Assembly: GCF_001265075.1 (NCBI RefSeq)
Contig: NZ_LFKO01000002.1
Span: forward strand, 492,938 to 556,937
From: Salinicoccus sp. YB14-2
GTDB taxonomy: Bacteria > Bacillota > Bacilli > Staphylococcales > Salinicoccaceae
Length of the DNA: 64,000 bases
Direction of reading: 5' to 3'
The position numbers and the translations under genes are program-made. Positions 38,466 through 48,380 of this stretch are shown here, in pieces (position 1 is the stretch's first letter; each line of letters begins with the position of its first letter). The notes beneath the pieces were generated by a model. It ran no database searches. It saw only the letters and a list, made by a program, of their open reading frames with translations, and was not told where the DNA came from.

Positions 38466-39452
38466 TCATCCACTTCCTTTTGTGCTCTGATTATTAATAG
38501 CATGTAATAGTTTGATTACTTTTTTATAACCCATCATCTCGGGTCCGACAATCATCAGACTCCCATCAAAACCGGCAATTTTCAAGTCGGTGGTTATGAT
38601 TGAAATTGAGTGATAATCCTCGGGCAATTCGTCACCCAAATGGACATCGACTCCAGATTTTTCGGAAACATCCACGATATTGTCCAGCTGCTTGGACTCC
38701 AGATCATCATAGAGCAATTGCAATGTCAATGTATCTTCACTGATCTGATGGATTAAATGATTAAATCCTGAATAACCGGTAAATTTTCTCGGTTCATTTA
38801 TATCCACACTGATATTATCTGCAACACTGATAATCATATGCTGCAGCTCTGTATTTTTTAATGACGAGCGCAACAACTGCGATAGATTCTGCAACGGTGT
38901 ATCAATGACAATCTGATTAAAGTAATTTGTCAATAACTCCAAAGTTTCCAATGATACATTATAGTCCATTTTAACCGGCACTCTTTTTATGTTTCCGGAA
39001 TCAAGAACGATAATCACAAGCAGCATGACTTCACTTAATGGCGTGAAGTAAATCGCTTTGACTATTTCATCTTTACCAAGAAATGATACTCCGGTCAAAT
39101 AATTGGTCCATGTACTGATCTTTTCAGCTATGCTTCCGGATAATTCTTCCGGTGTATGATGATTTTGTAAATTGAGATGAATCTGTTCAGGATTTGAATC
39201 TTCATCTAATTTTTCACTTAACTTTTTAATATAAAACTTGAGTGCTTCTCTTGATGGAATTCTTCCTGCTGATGTATGTGGTTTTGTTAAAAAGCCTGAT
39301 GCCTCAAGTATAACCATTTCGTTTCTAACCGTAGCACTGGAAATATCAAGTTGATATTTTTGAATAATTTGTTTCGAACTAACGGGAACCATGGCGGCCA
39401 AAAATTCATCCACAATTAAAAATAAGATGAGTTCTTGCCTGTTTGTAAGCAT
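38466..39452 (-). CDS. hrcA: heat-inducible transcription repressor HrcA
   Basis: Represses class I heat-shock genes by binding CIRCE; its folding depends on GroE. The N-terminal winged helix is MLTNRQELILFLIVDEF with the recognition region ISSATVRNEMVILEASGFL; a GAF-like and inserted dimerising domain follow. ATG at 39452 is preceded by AGAGGTGA; the eight-codon upstream extension would run into the CIRCE operator and is rejected. 328 residues. First gene of the operon. Confidence 0.96.
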   Translation of the reverse strand: MLTNRQELILFLIVDEFLAAMVPVSSKQIIQKYQLDISSATVRNEMVILEASGFLTKPHTSAGRIPSREALKFYIKKLSEKLDEDSNPEQIHLNLQNHHTPEELSGSIAEKISTWTNYLTGVSFLGKDEIVKAIYFTPLSEVMLLVIIVLDSGNIKRVPVKMDYNVSLETLELLTNYFNQIVIDTPLQNLSQLLRSSLKNTELQHMIISVADNISVDINEPRKFTGYSGFNHLIHQISEDTLTLQLLYDDLESKQLDNIVDVSEKSGVDVHLGDELPEDYHSISIITTDLKIAGFDGSLMIVGPEMMGYKKVIKLLHAINNQSTKGSG

Positions 39453-39465
39453 TGACTTCACCTCT

Positions 39466-39525
39466 TTAGCACTCATTGCCTCCGAGTGCTAAATATAATT
39501 TATCAAATTGGTCAAAGTATGTCAA
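39466..39525 (-). promoter_or_regulatory. CIRCE operator and promoter of the hrcA operon
   Basis: A perfect CIRCE: TTAGCACTC (39466-39474), nine bases, GAGTGCTAA (39484-39492). Upstream on the minus strand are -35 TTGACA (39520-39525) and -10 TAAATT (39497-39502) with a 17-base spacer. CIRCE lies in the transcribed leader, 14 bases before the hrcA start, as in Bacillus. Confidence 0.95.
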
Positions 39526-39539
39526 TCATTAAACTCATT

Positions 39540-40658
39540 TTATGTTGACTTCAAAAAAGACATGAAAACTTCATTGCCCACCATTCTTCCGTTTTCTGTT
39601 AAAGAAACCCTGGTTCCATCATCATTAATCCATTTTTTATCCTTAAGATAATTCAATTCATCTTTATAATAATCATCAAGACTCATGCCATATTTATCCT
39701 TAAACCTGCTTTTCAAAACACCGTCGCTCAATCTGAGACCTAAAAACATTTCTTCCTCAATCTGTTCGACCTCAGTTAAGGATATCGTTTCTTTAACAAC
39801 ACTATTATTTTCCTTCATCGATTTAATATAGTGCGGGACAGGTTTGATATTATAATAGCGCTGATTGCCCACATAGCCATGCGCCCCGGCACCTGTTCCA
39901 TAATAATGCTCATTCAGCCAGTACGTCTTATTGTGGGCTGAATGAAACTCAGGTACAGCAAAGTTTGAAATTTCATATTGAGGATAGCCGAGTTGTTGAA
40001 GACCCTCAATTACGCGGTCATATTTCTCCGCCTCAATATTATCATCGGCAATTTTCAAGGTACCCTTTTTAATTTGATTATAAAATACGGTATGCGGTTC
40101 AATAATCAGTGAATACCATGAGATATGCTTCGGCTTCAATTCCTCTATATAATTCAGGCTTGTTTCAATATCCTGCATAGTTTCTCCAGGAAGATTGTAC
40201 ATCAGGTCCATTGAGTAATTCGACAGGCCAATTTTCTCAAGATGATTGATACTTCTAAAAATATCATCAAAGTTGTGGCTGCGGTTCAATACTTTCAATA
40301 TATCGTCATTAAACGATTGAACACCCAAGCTCACTCTGTTCACACCGTAATTTTTAAGCAGATCCAGCTTCTCTGTTGTCACCTCATCCGGATTTGCCTC
40401 AAAGGTATACTCAACTGAAACTGTAAATCTATCAGCTATGAAAGATAATAATTTTTCAAGTTGTTTTAAGCTGAGTGCAGTCGGGGTGCCCCCCCCCACA
40501 TATATTGTTTCAAAGTTTTTATGCTCCAAGCTTTCCAGCTCCATAATCAATGCATCTAAATATTCATCCACCGGCTGGTTTTTGATGAGTACTTTTGTGA
40601 AATCACAGTATGTGCATATACGATTACAAAATGGAATATGGATATACAAACTTTTCAT
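39540..40658 (-). CDS. hemW: radical SAM protein HemW (coproporphyrinogen III oxidase-like)
   Basis: Heme-trafficking chaperone of the HemN-like radical SAM family. The cluster motif CNRICTYC (C11, C15, C18) has the HemW spacing, and YVGGGTPTAL and ANPDEVT follow. The C-terminal HemN domain is present; the extra N-terminal extension of true HemN is absent. Length 372. The glycine-rich GGGTP motif is encoded by a run of nine G residues (40489-40497), a slippage-prone tract that is in frame here. Confidence 0.93.
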   Translation of the reverse strand: MKSLYIHIPFCNRICTYCDFTKVLIKNQPVDEYLDALIMELESLEHKNFETIYVGGGTPTALSLKQLEKLLSFIADRFTVSVEYTFEANPDEVTTEKLDLLKNYGVNRVSLGVQSFNDDILKVLNRSHNFDDIFRSINHLEKIGLSNYSMDLMYNLPGETMQDIETSLNYIEELKPKHISWYSLIIEPHTVFYNQIKKGTLKIADDNIEAEKYDRVIEGLQQLGYPQYEISNFAVPEFHSAHNKTYWLNEHYYGTGAGAHGYVGNQRYYNIKPVPHYIKSMKENNSVVKETISLTEVEQIEEEMFLGLRLSDGVLKSRFKDKYGMSLDDYYKDELNYLKDKKWINDDGTRVSLTENGRMVGNEVFMSFLKST

Positions 40659-40681
40659 ATTAACACTTCCCTACAAAATTA

Positions 40682-40702
40682 AAAGCCACAAAATGTGGCT
40701 TT
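40682..40702 (-). terminator. lepA terminator
   Basis: Stem AAAGCCACA / TGTGGCTTT with a three-base loop, followed on the minus strand by T-rich sequence. It directly abuts the lepA stop. Confidence 0.75.
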
Positions 40703-40703
40703 A

Positions 40704-42527
40704 TCAATCTTCGTCCATTTTCAGTACAGACAGGAATGCTTCCTGCGGTATCTCCACTGAACCGACGGACTTCATTTTCTTTTTACCCTCTTTTTGTTTC
40801 TCAAGCAGTTTACGTTTACGGCTGATATCCCCGCCGTAACATTTACTGAGGACGTTTTTACCCATCGATTTGATATTCGTTCTCGATATGATCTTCTGTC
40901 CGATGGCGGCCTGAACCGGCACTTCAAACTGCTGTCTTGGGATGAGTTTCTTCAACTTTTCAACAATGATTTTCCCACGTTCATATGCGAAATCACGGTG
41001 AACAATTATACTGAGAGCATCCACTTTTTCATTATTTAATAAGATATCCATCTTAACCAGGTTGCTTTCTTTATATCCTATAATTTCATAATCAAAGGAT
41101 GCATATCCTTTAGTATTCGATTTAAGCTGGTCAAAGAAATCAAATACAATTTCAGACAGCGGGATTTCATATATTATGTTTACCCGTATGTCGTCCAGGT
41201 AATCCATCGTGATAAAGTTACCGCGCTTCTTCTGGCTGAGTTCCATCACAGGACCGACATAATCATTCGGAACCATAATCTGTGCTTTAACATAAGGTTC
41301 TTCTATACGATCAATCTTTTGAGGATCCGGCATCTGTGCAGGATTGTCCACTCTGACAGTCGATCCGTCAGTCAAGGATACTTCATAAACAACAGAAGGG
41401 GCAGTCGCAATCAGATCAATACCGAATTCCCGTTCTATTCTCTCTTGAATGATTTCCATATGGAGCAGGCCTAAAAATCCAGTTCTGAAACCAAACCCTA
41501 ATGCTTGAGAAGTTTCAGGTTCATATTGTAATGATGAATCATTCAGTTCCAGTTTTTCAAATGCTTCTCTCAAATCATTATACTGATTTGAATCTATCGG
41601 ATACATCCCGCAGAACACCATTGGATTCATTGTCTTATAACCTTCCAGAGGTTCTGCTGCAGGATTGTCCGCGTGTGTAATCGTATCACCTACACGTGAA
41701 TCGCCGACGTTTTTAATGGCAGCAACTATGTAGCCGACATCGCCGACCGATAATTCCTTTACCGGCATCGGTTTTGGTGTATTGATACCCACCTCAGCCA
41801 CTTCAAAAGTTTTGCCTGTCGCCATCATCTGGATTTTATCTCCGGGTTTCACCACACCTTCAACAATCCTGATTGAAGATATCACCCCTCTGTACGGATC
41901 ATACATCGAATCGAATATCAGCGCCTTCAGCGGAGCCTTCACATCTCCGTCCGGCGGAGGTACCATTTCAACAATTTTTTCCAGTATCTCATCTATGCCT
42001 ATGTTCGATTTGGCCGATGCAAGAACCGCATCTTCCTTATCAAGACCGATAATATCTTCCACTTCCTGTGCCACCCGCTCAGGATCGGCTGCCGGCAGGT
42101 CTATTTTGTTTATTACGGGCATAAGCTCCAAATCGTTATCCAATGCCAAATATACGTTTGCCAATGTCTGGGCTTCGATGCCCTGGGCTGCATCAACCAC
42201 TAATATAGCCCCTTCGCATGCAGCAAGAGAACGCGACACTTCATATGTGAAATCGACGTGTCCGGGAGTATCTATGAGGTGGAATATATAATCTTCTCCG
42301 TCGTTTGCAGTATATTTCAATTGGACGGCATTCAACTTTATTGTGATTCCCCGTTCACGTTCCAAATCCATTGAATCCAGCAGCTGTGTCTTCATCTCTC
42401 TGTCAGCCACTGATTTTGTATTTTCTAATATACGGTCGGCCAAGGTCGACTTACCGTGATCAATATGGGCAATAATTGAAAAGTTTCTAATTTTCTCTTG
42501 CCTTGCTATACGCTCATTATCATTCAT
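40704..42527 (-). CDS. lepA: elongation factor 4 (LepA)
   Basis: Translational GTPase that back-translocates or helps initiation/assembly of ribosomes. G1 is [10 protein letters not shown]2 region [10 protein letters not shown]3 DTPGHVDF, G4 NKIDLP; the C-terminal LepA-specific domain ends with [27 protein letters not shown] at 42527 ([17 protein letters not shown]) gives 607 residues, the family length; the longer open frame upstream overlaps the rpsT promoter and is rejected. Weak Shine-Dalgarno. Confidence 0.96.
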   Translation of the reverse strand: MNDNERIARQEKIRNFSIIAHIDHGKSTLADRILENTKSVADREMKTQLLDSMDLERERGITIKLNAVQLKYTANDGEDYIFHLIDTPGHVDFTYEVSRSLAACEGAILVVDAAQGIEAQTLANVYLALDNDLELMPVINKIDLPAADPERVAQEVEDIIGLDKEDAVLASAKSNIGIDEILEKIVEMVPPPDGDVKAPLKALIFDSMYDPYRGVISSIRIVEGVVKPGDKIQMMATGKTFEVAEVGINTPKPMPVKELSVGDVGYIVAAIKNVGDSRVGDTITHADNPAAEPLEGYKTMNPMVFCGMYPIDSNQYNDLREAFEKLELNDSSLQYEPETSQALGFGFRTGFLGLLHMEIIQERIEREFGIDLIATAPSVVYEVSLTDGSTVRVDNPAQMPDPQKIDRIEEPYVKAQIMVPNDYVGPVMELSQKKRGNFITMDYLDDIRVNIIYEIPLSEIVFDFFDQLKSNTKGYASFDYEIIGYKESNLVKMDILLNNEKVDALSIIVHRDFAYERGKIIVEKLKKLIPRQQFEVPVQAAIGQKIISRTNIKSMGKNVLSKCYGGDISRKRKLLEKQKEGKKKMKSVGSVEIPQEAFLSVLKMDED

Positions 42528-42608
42528 TAATACCCAACTTTCTATACGCTCGAATGTTAATATTATACCAATTAACGTTATTATCTTCAATTCATTTTCG
42601 GCTTTATA

Positions 42609-42637
42609 TTGCATAATACACTCTAATTTGGTAAAAT
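42609..42637 (+). promoter_or_regulatory. sigma-A promoter of rpsT
   Basis: -35 TTGCAT (42609-42614) and -10 TAAAAT (42632-42637) with a 17-base spacer, about 50 bases before the rpsT ATG. Confidence 0.75.
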
Positions 42638-42686
42638 ATTTCTTGTTGCAATTAAAGTTGTACAACTAAATTGTGGAGGTGACGTT

Positions 42687-42932
42687 ATGCCTAATATTAA
42701 ATCTGCTATTAAAAGAGTAAACTCCAGCCAAAAAGCGGGAGACGCAAACATTGCTCAGAAGAATGCGATGAGAACTGCTATTAAACGTGCAGAAACTGCG
42801 AAAGCGGAAAATGCTGAAAACGTAGATGCACTTATTGCACATGCAGTTAAACATGTAGACAAATCAAGTCAGAAAAACTTAATTCATGCAAATAAAGCAT
42901 CACGTATGAAATCAAAATTAATGACTAAGTAA
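42687..42932 (+). CDS. rpsT: 30S ribosomal protein S20
   Basis: Ribosomal protein S20, 81 residues, Lys/Ala-rich and helical. The N-terminal MPNIKSAIKRV and the RMKSKL end are family hallmarks. ATG follows GGAGGTG. It is a single plus-strand gene between lepA and holA with its own promoter and a shared terminator, as in Bacillus. Confidence 0.97.
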   Translation: MPNIKSAIKRVNSSQKAGDANIAQKNAMRTAIKRAETAKAENAENVDALIAHAVKHVDKSSQKNLIHANKASRMKSKLMTK

Positions 42933-42957
42933 AAACCTTCTTTTCCAAGAAGGTTTT
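42932..42957. terminator. bidirectional terminator between rpsT and holA
   Basis: Stem AAAACCTTCTT (42932-42942) / AAGAAGGTTTT (42947-42957) with loop TTCC; T-tracts on both strands. Confidence 0.9.
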
Positions 42958-42963
42958 TTCTTT

Positions 42964-43926
42964 TTAAATTTCCATCACGAACAGCTCAAATAACGTATTC
43001 CTGTCTAAATAACTGGATTTGAATTTGTAATCCATATTGCGGCAGATGATCATTTTATTCTCTAAAGTATCCTGCCTGTGTTTTCTTACTTCCCTCAATG
43101 CAAGCTTTACCCTGTAAGGATGAACCCTCAGATTTTTTGCTATATAATCCTGTGCGAACCCTTCATTTGAAAGTAGTTTAACCTGATATAACAGTCTGAA
43201 TTGACTGATGATTAAATGGAGCAGCTGCATCGGTTCTTCTTTTTGCAATATCAGCTGCCTTACCAGTTTAACCGCATCTTCTTTCCTGCTGTTCAATACA
43301 TACTCTGTCAATTTAAATATATTCTGTTCCATGCTGATACTGACTACATCATCCACATCATCCGCAGTAATGGTATGTTCTGCATACAAGATGACTTTAT
43401 CCAGCTCACTTTTGACATTGGAATAACTTATTCCGGTTCTTTCCAGAAACATATCCAATGCCATATCATCAATACTCATATTTTCTGCATTAAGGCAATC
43501 TGAAATAAAAGTTCTTATTTCAGGCTCGGTCATCTCCTTCACTTCTGTGACGGCACCTTCTTTCTGAATAAGTTTAGTGATCTTCTTCCTCTTATCCAGC
43601 TGCTCATTGAATACTTTGAAAATCAGTAAGGTATCATCGTTTTTATTACCCAGGTAGTCTATGAACATATCAATGTTATGATCGACATCACTTTTTGTTT
43701 TTGCACCGGTCAACAAAAAAGCATCATTGATGATGATTGCTTTTCTATCGGATAGGAAAGGCAGAGTCTGTGCCTCCTCAATTATGTGTTCAACCGGTGT
43801 TTCCCTATAATTCAGGGAAACCAGACTGAATTCATCTATTTCCCCCAAATAATCTTTTGCCATTTTCTTGGCACTTTCCTCTATTCGTATAATATTTGTT
43901 CCATAAATCACTTGGATTAAGTTCAT
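42964..43926 (-). CDS. holA: DNA polymerase III delta subunit
   Basis: Clamp-loader delta subunit (YqeN family), 320 residues, which opens the beta clamp. The N-terminal AAA-like domain (MNLIQVIYGTN; TLPFLSDRKAIIINDAF) lacks a Walker A as expected; the C-terminal helical domain has FLERTGISYSNVKSELDKVILY and RLLYQVKLL. ATG at 43926 follows GGAGTG; an upstream GTG lies within that site. Confidence 0.93.
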   Translation of the reverse strand: MNLIQVIYGTNIIRIEESAKKMAKDYLGEIDEFSLVSLNYRETPVEHIIEEAQTLPFLSDRKAIIINDAFLLTGAKTKSDVDHNIDMFIDYLGNKNDDTLLIFKVFNEQLDKRKKITKLIQKEGAVTEVKEMTEPEIRTFISDCLNAENMSIDDMALDMFLERTGISYSNVKSELDKVILYAEHTITADDVDDVVSISMEQNIFKLTEYVLNSRKEDAVKLVRQLILQKEEPMQLLHLIISQFRLLYQVKLLSNEGFAQDYIAKNLRVHPYRVKLALREVRKHRQDTLENKMIICRNMDYKFKSSYLDRNTLFELFVMEI

Positions 43927-44019
43927 TTTTTTCACTCCACATTAAATCATAAATATATTATAGCTTTTATTAGAGAATTATCCTATAATAGATGTTGAAT
44001 AGTTTAGGGGGTTTTCTAA

Positions 44020-44163
44020 ATGAATAAGTTCGAAAAAAATGTACAATCAAAAAATAATGACGTTGTGGACTCCGGTTTGGCTTTTGTAGTCGGTTTCCTC
44101 GGTCTTACAGCAATCTACATCATTGCTCATGCTTTTGAGATCGTCAGTAGATTGTTCGGGTAA
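44020..44163 (+). CDS. yqzM: YqzM-family small membrane protein
   Basis: A 47-residue protein with ATG at 44020 after TAGGGGG. The start MNKFEKNVQSKNNDVVDSG and one membrane helix (about residues 22-42) match the YqzM family, which lies in the same place between holA and comEC in Bacillus. Function unknown. A TATAAT at 43984-43989 may be its -10. Confidence 0.85.
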   Translation: MNKFEKNVQSKNNDVVDSGLAFVVGFLGLTAIYIIAHAFEIVSRLFG

Positions 44164-44166
44164 ATT

Positions 44167-46425
44167 TTATTTAGAGAGCTGATGGTTCAGCTCTTTTTTT
44201 ATGCAATGATTTAATGCGTCCTCTAATTTTGTCCGGACACAAAGTTTATCATTTTTGATATTCAATTGTACCATTCCGGCATCTTTCGTACTCAATATAT
44301 TTACCCCTTCCAATCTGTCCAAGACTTCTTGATGTGGATGACCATATTGATTTTCAGCACCTGCAGAAATCAATGCATATGATGCTCCTGCCGCTTCAAC
44401 AATGACATTGCCGGTTGAAGTGTTGGAGCCATGGTGCGCAAGCTTTAATACATCCACTCCAATATCATTCCCCTGCTGCACCAAAAATTCTTCCATGGCC
44501 AATGTCATGTCACCGGTCATCAAAAACTTATACTCACCCAGTACAATTTTTAAAACAATCGAATGTTCATTCGAATCTTCCGAAATAATCTGCCTGCCGA
44601 CCACGAGGTTTTCAATCATTATATTACCAACTGCCAATGTTTCTATATCTTTTGAAGACAACACATCTCCTTCAAAATCATCTTCCAAAATATTTTTAGA
44701 CCACTCGTTAAATTTAGGATCATCCATGTTCACCATTAAATTTCTCACATTTTTATTATTTATAACATCTTTTGCTTCACCGACGTGGTCAATGTCCATA
44801 TGACTCAAAATTAAAAGATCAATATTATCTATCCCGCGTTCCTTTAAATACGGCAATACCGTCTTTTCAGCCAGCATGGATTCTCTGTCATCGAATGTAA
44901 ATACACCGCCGGTATCAATCATCACCGTCTGATCATTTTTATGATCTTCTATTAAAAAAGAATCACCTTGTCCGACATCAATCATAGTAAATGTGAAATC
45001 ATCCCTGTCGGTAACATTCGATACATACACAGTGACCATAAGTCCCAGACTAAAGACGATCACTTTAATATAATCCAGTCTACAGATGTTTCGGGCAATT
45101 AGAAACGTCATCAAAGCGATCAGTATGTAGACAGGTTCAGGCAGATTTTTCACCGCATACCTGTGTTTTATAAAGTGTGACAAATAAGAAATCATCTCCT
45201 GGAGAGATGTGAAAATAATATGATAGAAATTGTCAATCATATTTATTTTTGGCATAATCATTACCGCCTGGAACAAGATGACCATTGGAAAGATGATAAT
45301 TGAAAATAACGGGACGAAAAATAAATTCATGATAATACCGCTTATACTGATTTCATTGAATTGTATCAGGATGACCAGCAGAGTTGAGACTTCTGAAATC
45401 AATGTGATTTGTAACAGTTGTATAAATGCCTTCTGTCCATGTATGAAAGGTCTGGCAAGAAGTATGAAGTATGTCGTGATATATGATAATTGATACCCGG
45501 CGTGAAATACAATATACGGATTGAACAGTATTTGTATGATTGCGGATAAAGAGATGATCGTCATGTATGGTTTTTTATTGAAGAAAGATGTAACAATCAA
45601 AAGTACAGCCATAAATACAGCTCTGAAAACACTCGGGCTGAAAACATTTATTAACAGAAATAACAGCAGTGATATTATCAGAAGTATTTTAATGGTTCTT
45701 AATGTCAGCCTCATCTTTCGAAATGCAAAGTATAAGAATGCACCGATGAATGCCACATGAGTGCCCGAAATGACATACAGATGATATATGCCCAGTTTCT
45801 GCAATGAATCAAAAAAGTCACTCTCGATATAACTCTTATTCCCTATACTGAGTGTTAAAAGGTCAAATTTGTAGTCATAGGAAGTATAATTGAGTAATTT
45901 AACAATGTACATATATCTCAAATTGGCAATCGTCATCTTAACGGTCATTTCTCCAGTCTGACAATTTTTCCCCTCAAGTGTATTTTCATAAATACGACCG
46001 CTTATTTGATTTACCGTCAATTGCATGTAATCGCTTCGCTTTAAGAAATTCCTCTGCTCGTTAATATCGGCAACAGTAAAACCCCCTGTGCATACAGTAC
46101 CGATCTCGACCCTGCCGCCCTCTTCAACAAACAAATCGAATGTCAGACCGCCATTCTCCGTCACATAATGAATTTCATCACGGTAGTATTTATAGTCAAC
46201 AATTTTTAATTCATCAATATAATCCACAGTTGCAGTGTCAGCGGGGTATGCAGCAAACAGCATACTTACTGCCACTATAAATAAAAACAAAAACAGATAC
46301 GTTTTGTTCACAATTTTCCTAAGACACATAAGACATAATAACAGCAAAAAAAATAAGCCCAAAAATGGGCTTATCACTAATATATATCCTATGATGATGG
46401 ACAAAAAGACGAAAAACATAATCAT
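44167..46425 (-). CDS. comEC: competence protein ComEC, DNA uptake channel
   Basis: Polytopic membrane channel that takes single-stranded DNA into the cell during transformation. Order: N-terminal helices and OB-like extracellular region (about 1-200), the Competence core (GIYHLYVISGTHVAFIGAFL, about 210-450), and a metallo-beta-lactamase domain (IDVGQGDSFLIE, SHMDIDHVGEAK, KLAHHGSN) at 490-720. Length 752 is full size with no frameshift. ATG overlaps the comEB stop (ATGA). Confidence 0.95.
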   Translation of the reverse strand: MIMFFVFLSIIIGYILVISPFLGLFFLLLLCLMCLRKIVNKTYLFLFLFIVAVSMLFAAYPADTATVDYIDELKIVDYKYYRDEIHYVTENGGLTFDLFVEEGGRVEIGTVCTGGFTVADINEQRNFLKRSDYMQLTVNQISGRIYENTLEGKNCQTGEMTVKMTIANLRYMYIVKLLNYTSYDYKFDLLTLSIGNKSYIESDFFDSLQKLGIYHLYVISGTHVAFIGAFLYFAFRKMRLTLRTIKILLIISLLLFLLINVFSPSVFRAVFMAVLLIVTSFFNKKPYMTIISLSAIIQILFNPYIVFHAGYQLSYITTYFILLARPFIHGQKAFIQLLQITLISEVSTLLVILIQFNEISISGIIMNLFFVPLFSIIIFPMVILFQAVMIMPKINMIDNFYHIIFTSLQEMISYLSHFIKHRYAVKNLPEPVYILIALMTFLIARNICRLDYIKVIVFSLGLMVTVYVSNVTDRDDFTFTMIDVGQGDSFLIEDHKNDQTVMIDTGGVFTFDDRESMLAEKTVLPYLKERGIDNIDLLILSHMDIDHVGEAKDVINNKNVRNLMVNMDDPKFNEWSKNILEDDFEGDVLSSKDIETLAVGNIMIENLVVGRQIISEDSNEHSIVLKIVLGEYKFLMTGDMTLAMEEFLVQQGNDIGVDVLKLAHHGSNTSTGNVIVEAAGASYALISAGAENQYGHPHQEVLDRLEGVNILSTKDAGMVQLNIKNDKLCVRTKLEDALNHCIKKELNHQLSK

Positions 46426-46883
46426 TTGAAATCTTCAAAATAACTGGCTACTTTATGTAAATCAAGTTCGATTTTAGTATAGTTAACTTTCGTTTTATCC
46501 AATAACTCCATAGCATATGGATGATTTTTATAATCTTCAGCGTAAAAGATATTTTTAATACCTGCCTGAATCATTGATTTGGTGCAGTGGATACATGGGA
46601 AATGAGTGACATATACACTCGCCCCTTCAGTGGAGACACCAAATTTCGAGCATTGCAGCAGTGCATTTGTTTCTGCATGAATAGTGCGTATACAGTGGCC
46701 GTCCTCTACATAACACCCGACATCAATACAGTGATCTTCACCCGAAACCGAGCCGTTATATCCTCCTGCGATCACCCTGTTGTCTTTAACAATCAGTGCG
46801 CCGACCTTCAAACGTTCACAAGTTGATCTTAATCTCAATAAGTGGCTTTGCGCCAAAAAATACTCATGCCAGTCAATTCTCAT
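46422..46883 (-). CDS. comEB: dCMP deaminase-family protein ComEB
   Basis: Deoxycytidylate deaminase-like zinc enzyme of 153 residues. The zinc motif is HAETNALLQC with the downstream pair PCIHC. In the comE operon it is dispensable for DNA uptake; it probably feeds dTMP synthesis. ATG at 46883 follows AAGGTGGG; an upstream TTG is rejected. It overlaps comEC by four bases. Confidence 0.95.
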   Translation of the reverse strand: MRIDWHEYFLAQSHLLRLRSTCERLKVGALIVKDNRVIAGGYNGSVSGEDHCIDVGCYVEDGHCIRTIHAETNALLQCSKFGVSTEGASVYVTHFPCIHCTKSMIQAGIKNIFYAEDYKNHPYAMELLDKTKVNYTKIELDLHKVASYFEDFK

Positions 46884-46898
46884 CAATTATCCCACCTT

Positions 46899-47531
46899 CT
46901 AGTCTATTGTAATATATGGTGCCAAGCTGTCAAAAGTTTTCTCACCGATTCCTGATATGTTCATTAAATCCTCCTTGGTCATAAACAGTCCATTCTCTTC
47001 GCGGTAATCCAAAATGAGCTGCGCCTTCTTTTCGCCAATGCCGTTCAACTGTGTCAATTCATCAATCGTTGCGGTGTTAATATTCACCTGCAGCTCATCC
47101 GAGGCTTCAGATTCTGCTTCTTGTGATATCATGTCCGTGTCTTCAATCTCACCAAATTCAGGCACGTAGATGACCATCTCGTCACTGACCTTTTCAGACT
47201 GATTTACCGTTAACAAATCGGCACTGTTTAAAACTACAGCCATACTTAAAACGTTTGTCACCCTTGCATCAAAAGGGACTTCATAAACACCCGGATTTTT
47301 AACAGCACCCTTCACTTCCACAAATACATGTTCTGAAAGACTCTCAACAGACTCTTTCTCCTCTTCAGTTTCTTCCGCCACCTCAAAAGCATTTACAGGA
47401 GGTTCATTGATTGTCATTGAATCTTCAGCAGTCACCAGATTAACGGCGAATATCGCTATGATGAGAATTACAAAAATTATACCGATCAGCGGAATGAATG
47501 GTCTGTACTTTTCAAAATAATGTTTGAGCAT
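46899..47531 (-). CDS. comEA: competence protein ComEA, DNA receptor
   Basis: Membrane-anchored DNA receptor of transformation, 210 residues. A single N-terminal helix (about 13-33) is followed by an acidic disordered linker, an SLBB domain (VEVKGAVKNPGVYEVPFDARVTNVL) and a C-terminal helix-hairpin-helix pair (INTATIDELTQLNGIGEKKAQLI; NISGIGEKTFDSL). First gene of comEA-comEB-comEC. RBS AAGGAGAG. I found no convincing ComK or SigH site in the short upstream gap. Confidence 0.94.
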   Translation of the reverse strand: MLKHYFEKYRPFIPLIGIIFVILIIAIFAVNLVTAEDSMTINEPPVNAFEVAEETEEEKESVESLSEHVFVEVKGAVKNPGVYEVPFDARVTNVLSMAVVLNSADLLTVNQSEKVSDEMVIYVPEFGEIEDTDMISQEAESEASDELQVNINTATIDELTQLNGIGEKKAQLILDYREENGLFMTKEDLMNISGIGEKTFDSLAPYITID

Positions 47532-47642
47532 TTTATCTCTCCTTAAAATATCCCTTTACTATTATTAGGAGGAAAATGCCGTTTTTGATTTATTTTTTTT
47601 GCAAATAAATTAATTAATTCAAAAAAACTTTGCAACTAATTG

Positions 47643-48380
47643 TCACAAAGCCTTTTTAACGATATAGAAATTTCTGTCACAAACAGTGGTCACAGGGTGA
47701 TTTATATCAAAATCGCTGAAAGCAGTGTCTAAGTACAGGCCTGCCTTCTCTATCATTTTAATGACATCTTTATGTTCATATGTCCTTTGAGTGTATTCTT
47801 CATCCACTCTTTCATACATATCATTTTCATTTTTTACAAAATAGGTCATTTCATGCACTGCGGAAAGTGGTGCCTCGCCCTGCAGTGCATGCCAAATGTA
47901 TGTGACGTGTTCCGTATCATCGGTATAAAGCATATTGTTGAAATCATTTTGCATTTTATATTTACTGTGTATATCAAATATAAAAACACCATCATCATTC
48001 ATATGGTCATGAACATTTTTCAAAGTATTAATGAATTCATCTTCATCCTTCAAATAATTCAGCACATCTACCGTAGCGACTATCATATCGAATGTCCGAT
48101 CCAGTGTGAATTCTTTCATGTCAGCTTTGAAATAATTGATTTCATCTTTATGGCTGCACACAATTTCCAGCATTGATTGAGATATGTCCATTCCATACTT
48201 TGTTTTAAAATCCAGCTGTCTTGTCAGATTACCCGTCCCGCATCCGATATCGAGAACAGATTGGTCTTTATTTTGAAAATGGTGGATTATATCGAGCCAG
48301 AGATTGTAAGGAATATCATAAGTGAGTTCATTGTAAAATTGACCAAGAACATCTTTATGCCGATTATTGTCTGCTGTCAA
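47643..48380 (-). CDS. class I SAM-dependent methyltransferase (YqeM-like)
   Basis: Methyltransferase of about 245 residues. Motif I is SVLDIGCGTGNLTRQL (about residue 40), with DMIVATVDVLNYL as the post-I region. The substrate is unknown for the YqeM family. The start is unusual: the longer frame runs about 80 bases into rsfS and has no ATG near the homologous N-terminus. A TTG at 48380 preceded by GGTGA is the best local start. It follows rsfS, as in Bacillus. Confidence 0.88.
   Translation of the reverse strand: MTADNNRHKDVLGQFYNELTYDIPYNLWLDIIHHFQNKDQSVLDIGCGTGNLTRQLDFKTKYGMDISQSMLEIVCSHKDEINYFKADMKEFTLDRTFDMIVATVDVLNYLKDEDEFINTLKNVHDHMNDDGVFIFDIHSKYKMQNDFNNMLYTDDTEHVTYIWHALQGEAPLSAVHEMTYFVKNENDMYERVDEEYTQRTYEHKDVIKMIEKAGLYLDTAFSDFDINHPVTTVCDRNFYIVKKAL

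Noticed and set aside
43958-44019. Second promoter upstream of yqzM
   Set aside because: Only the TATAAT at 43984-43989 is convincing; no -35 at the right distance.
47532-47642. Possible ComK or SigH site before comEA, and a plus-strand 10-codon frame after GGAGG
   Set aside because: The gap is AT-rich and gives no well-spaced AAAA-N5-TTTT pair or clear SigH promoter. The 10-codon frame is too short to support.
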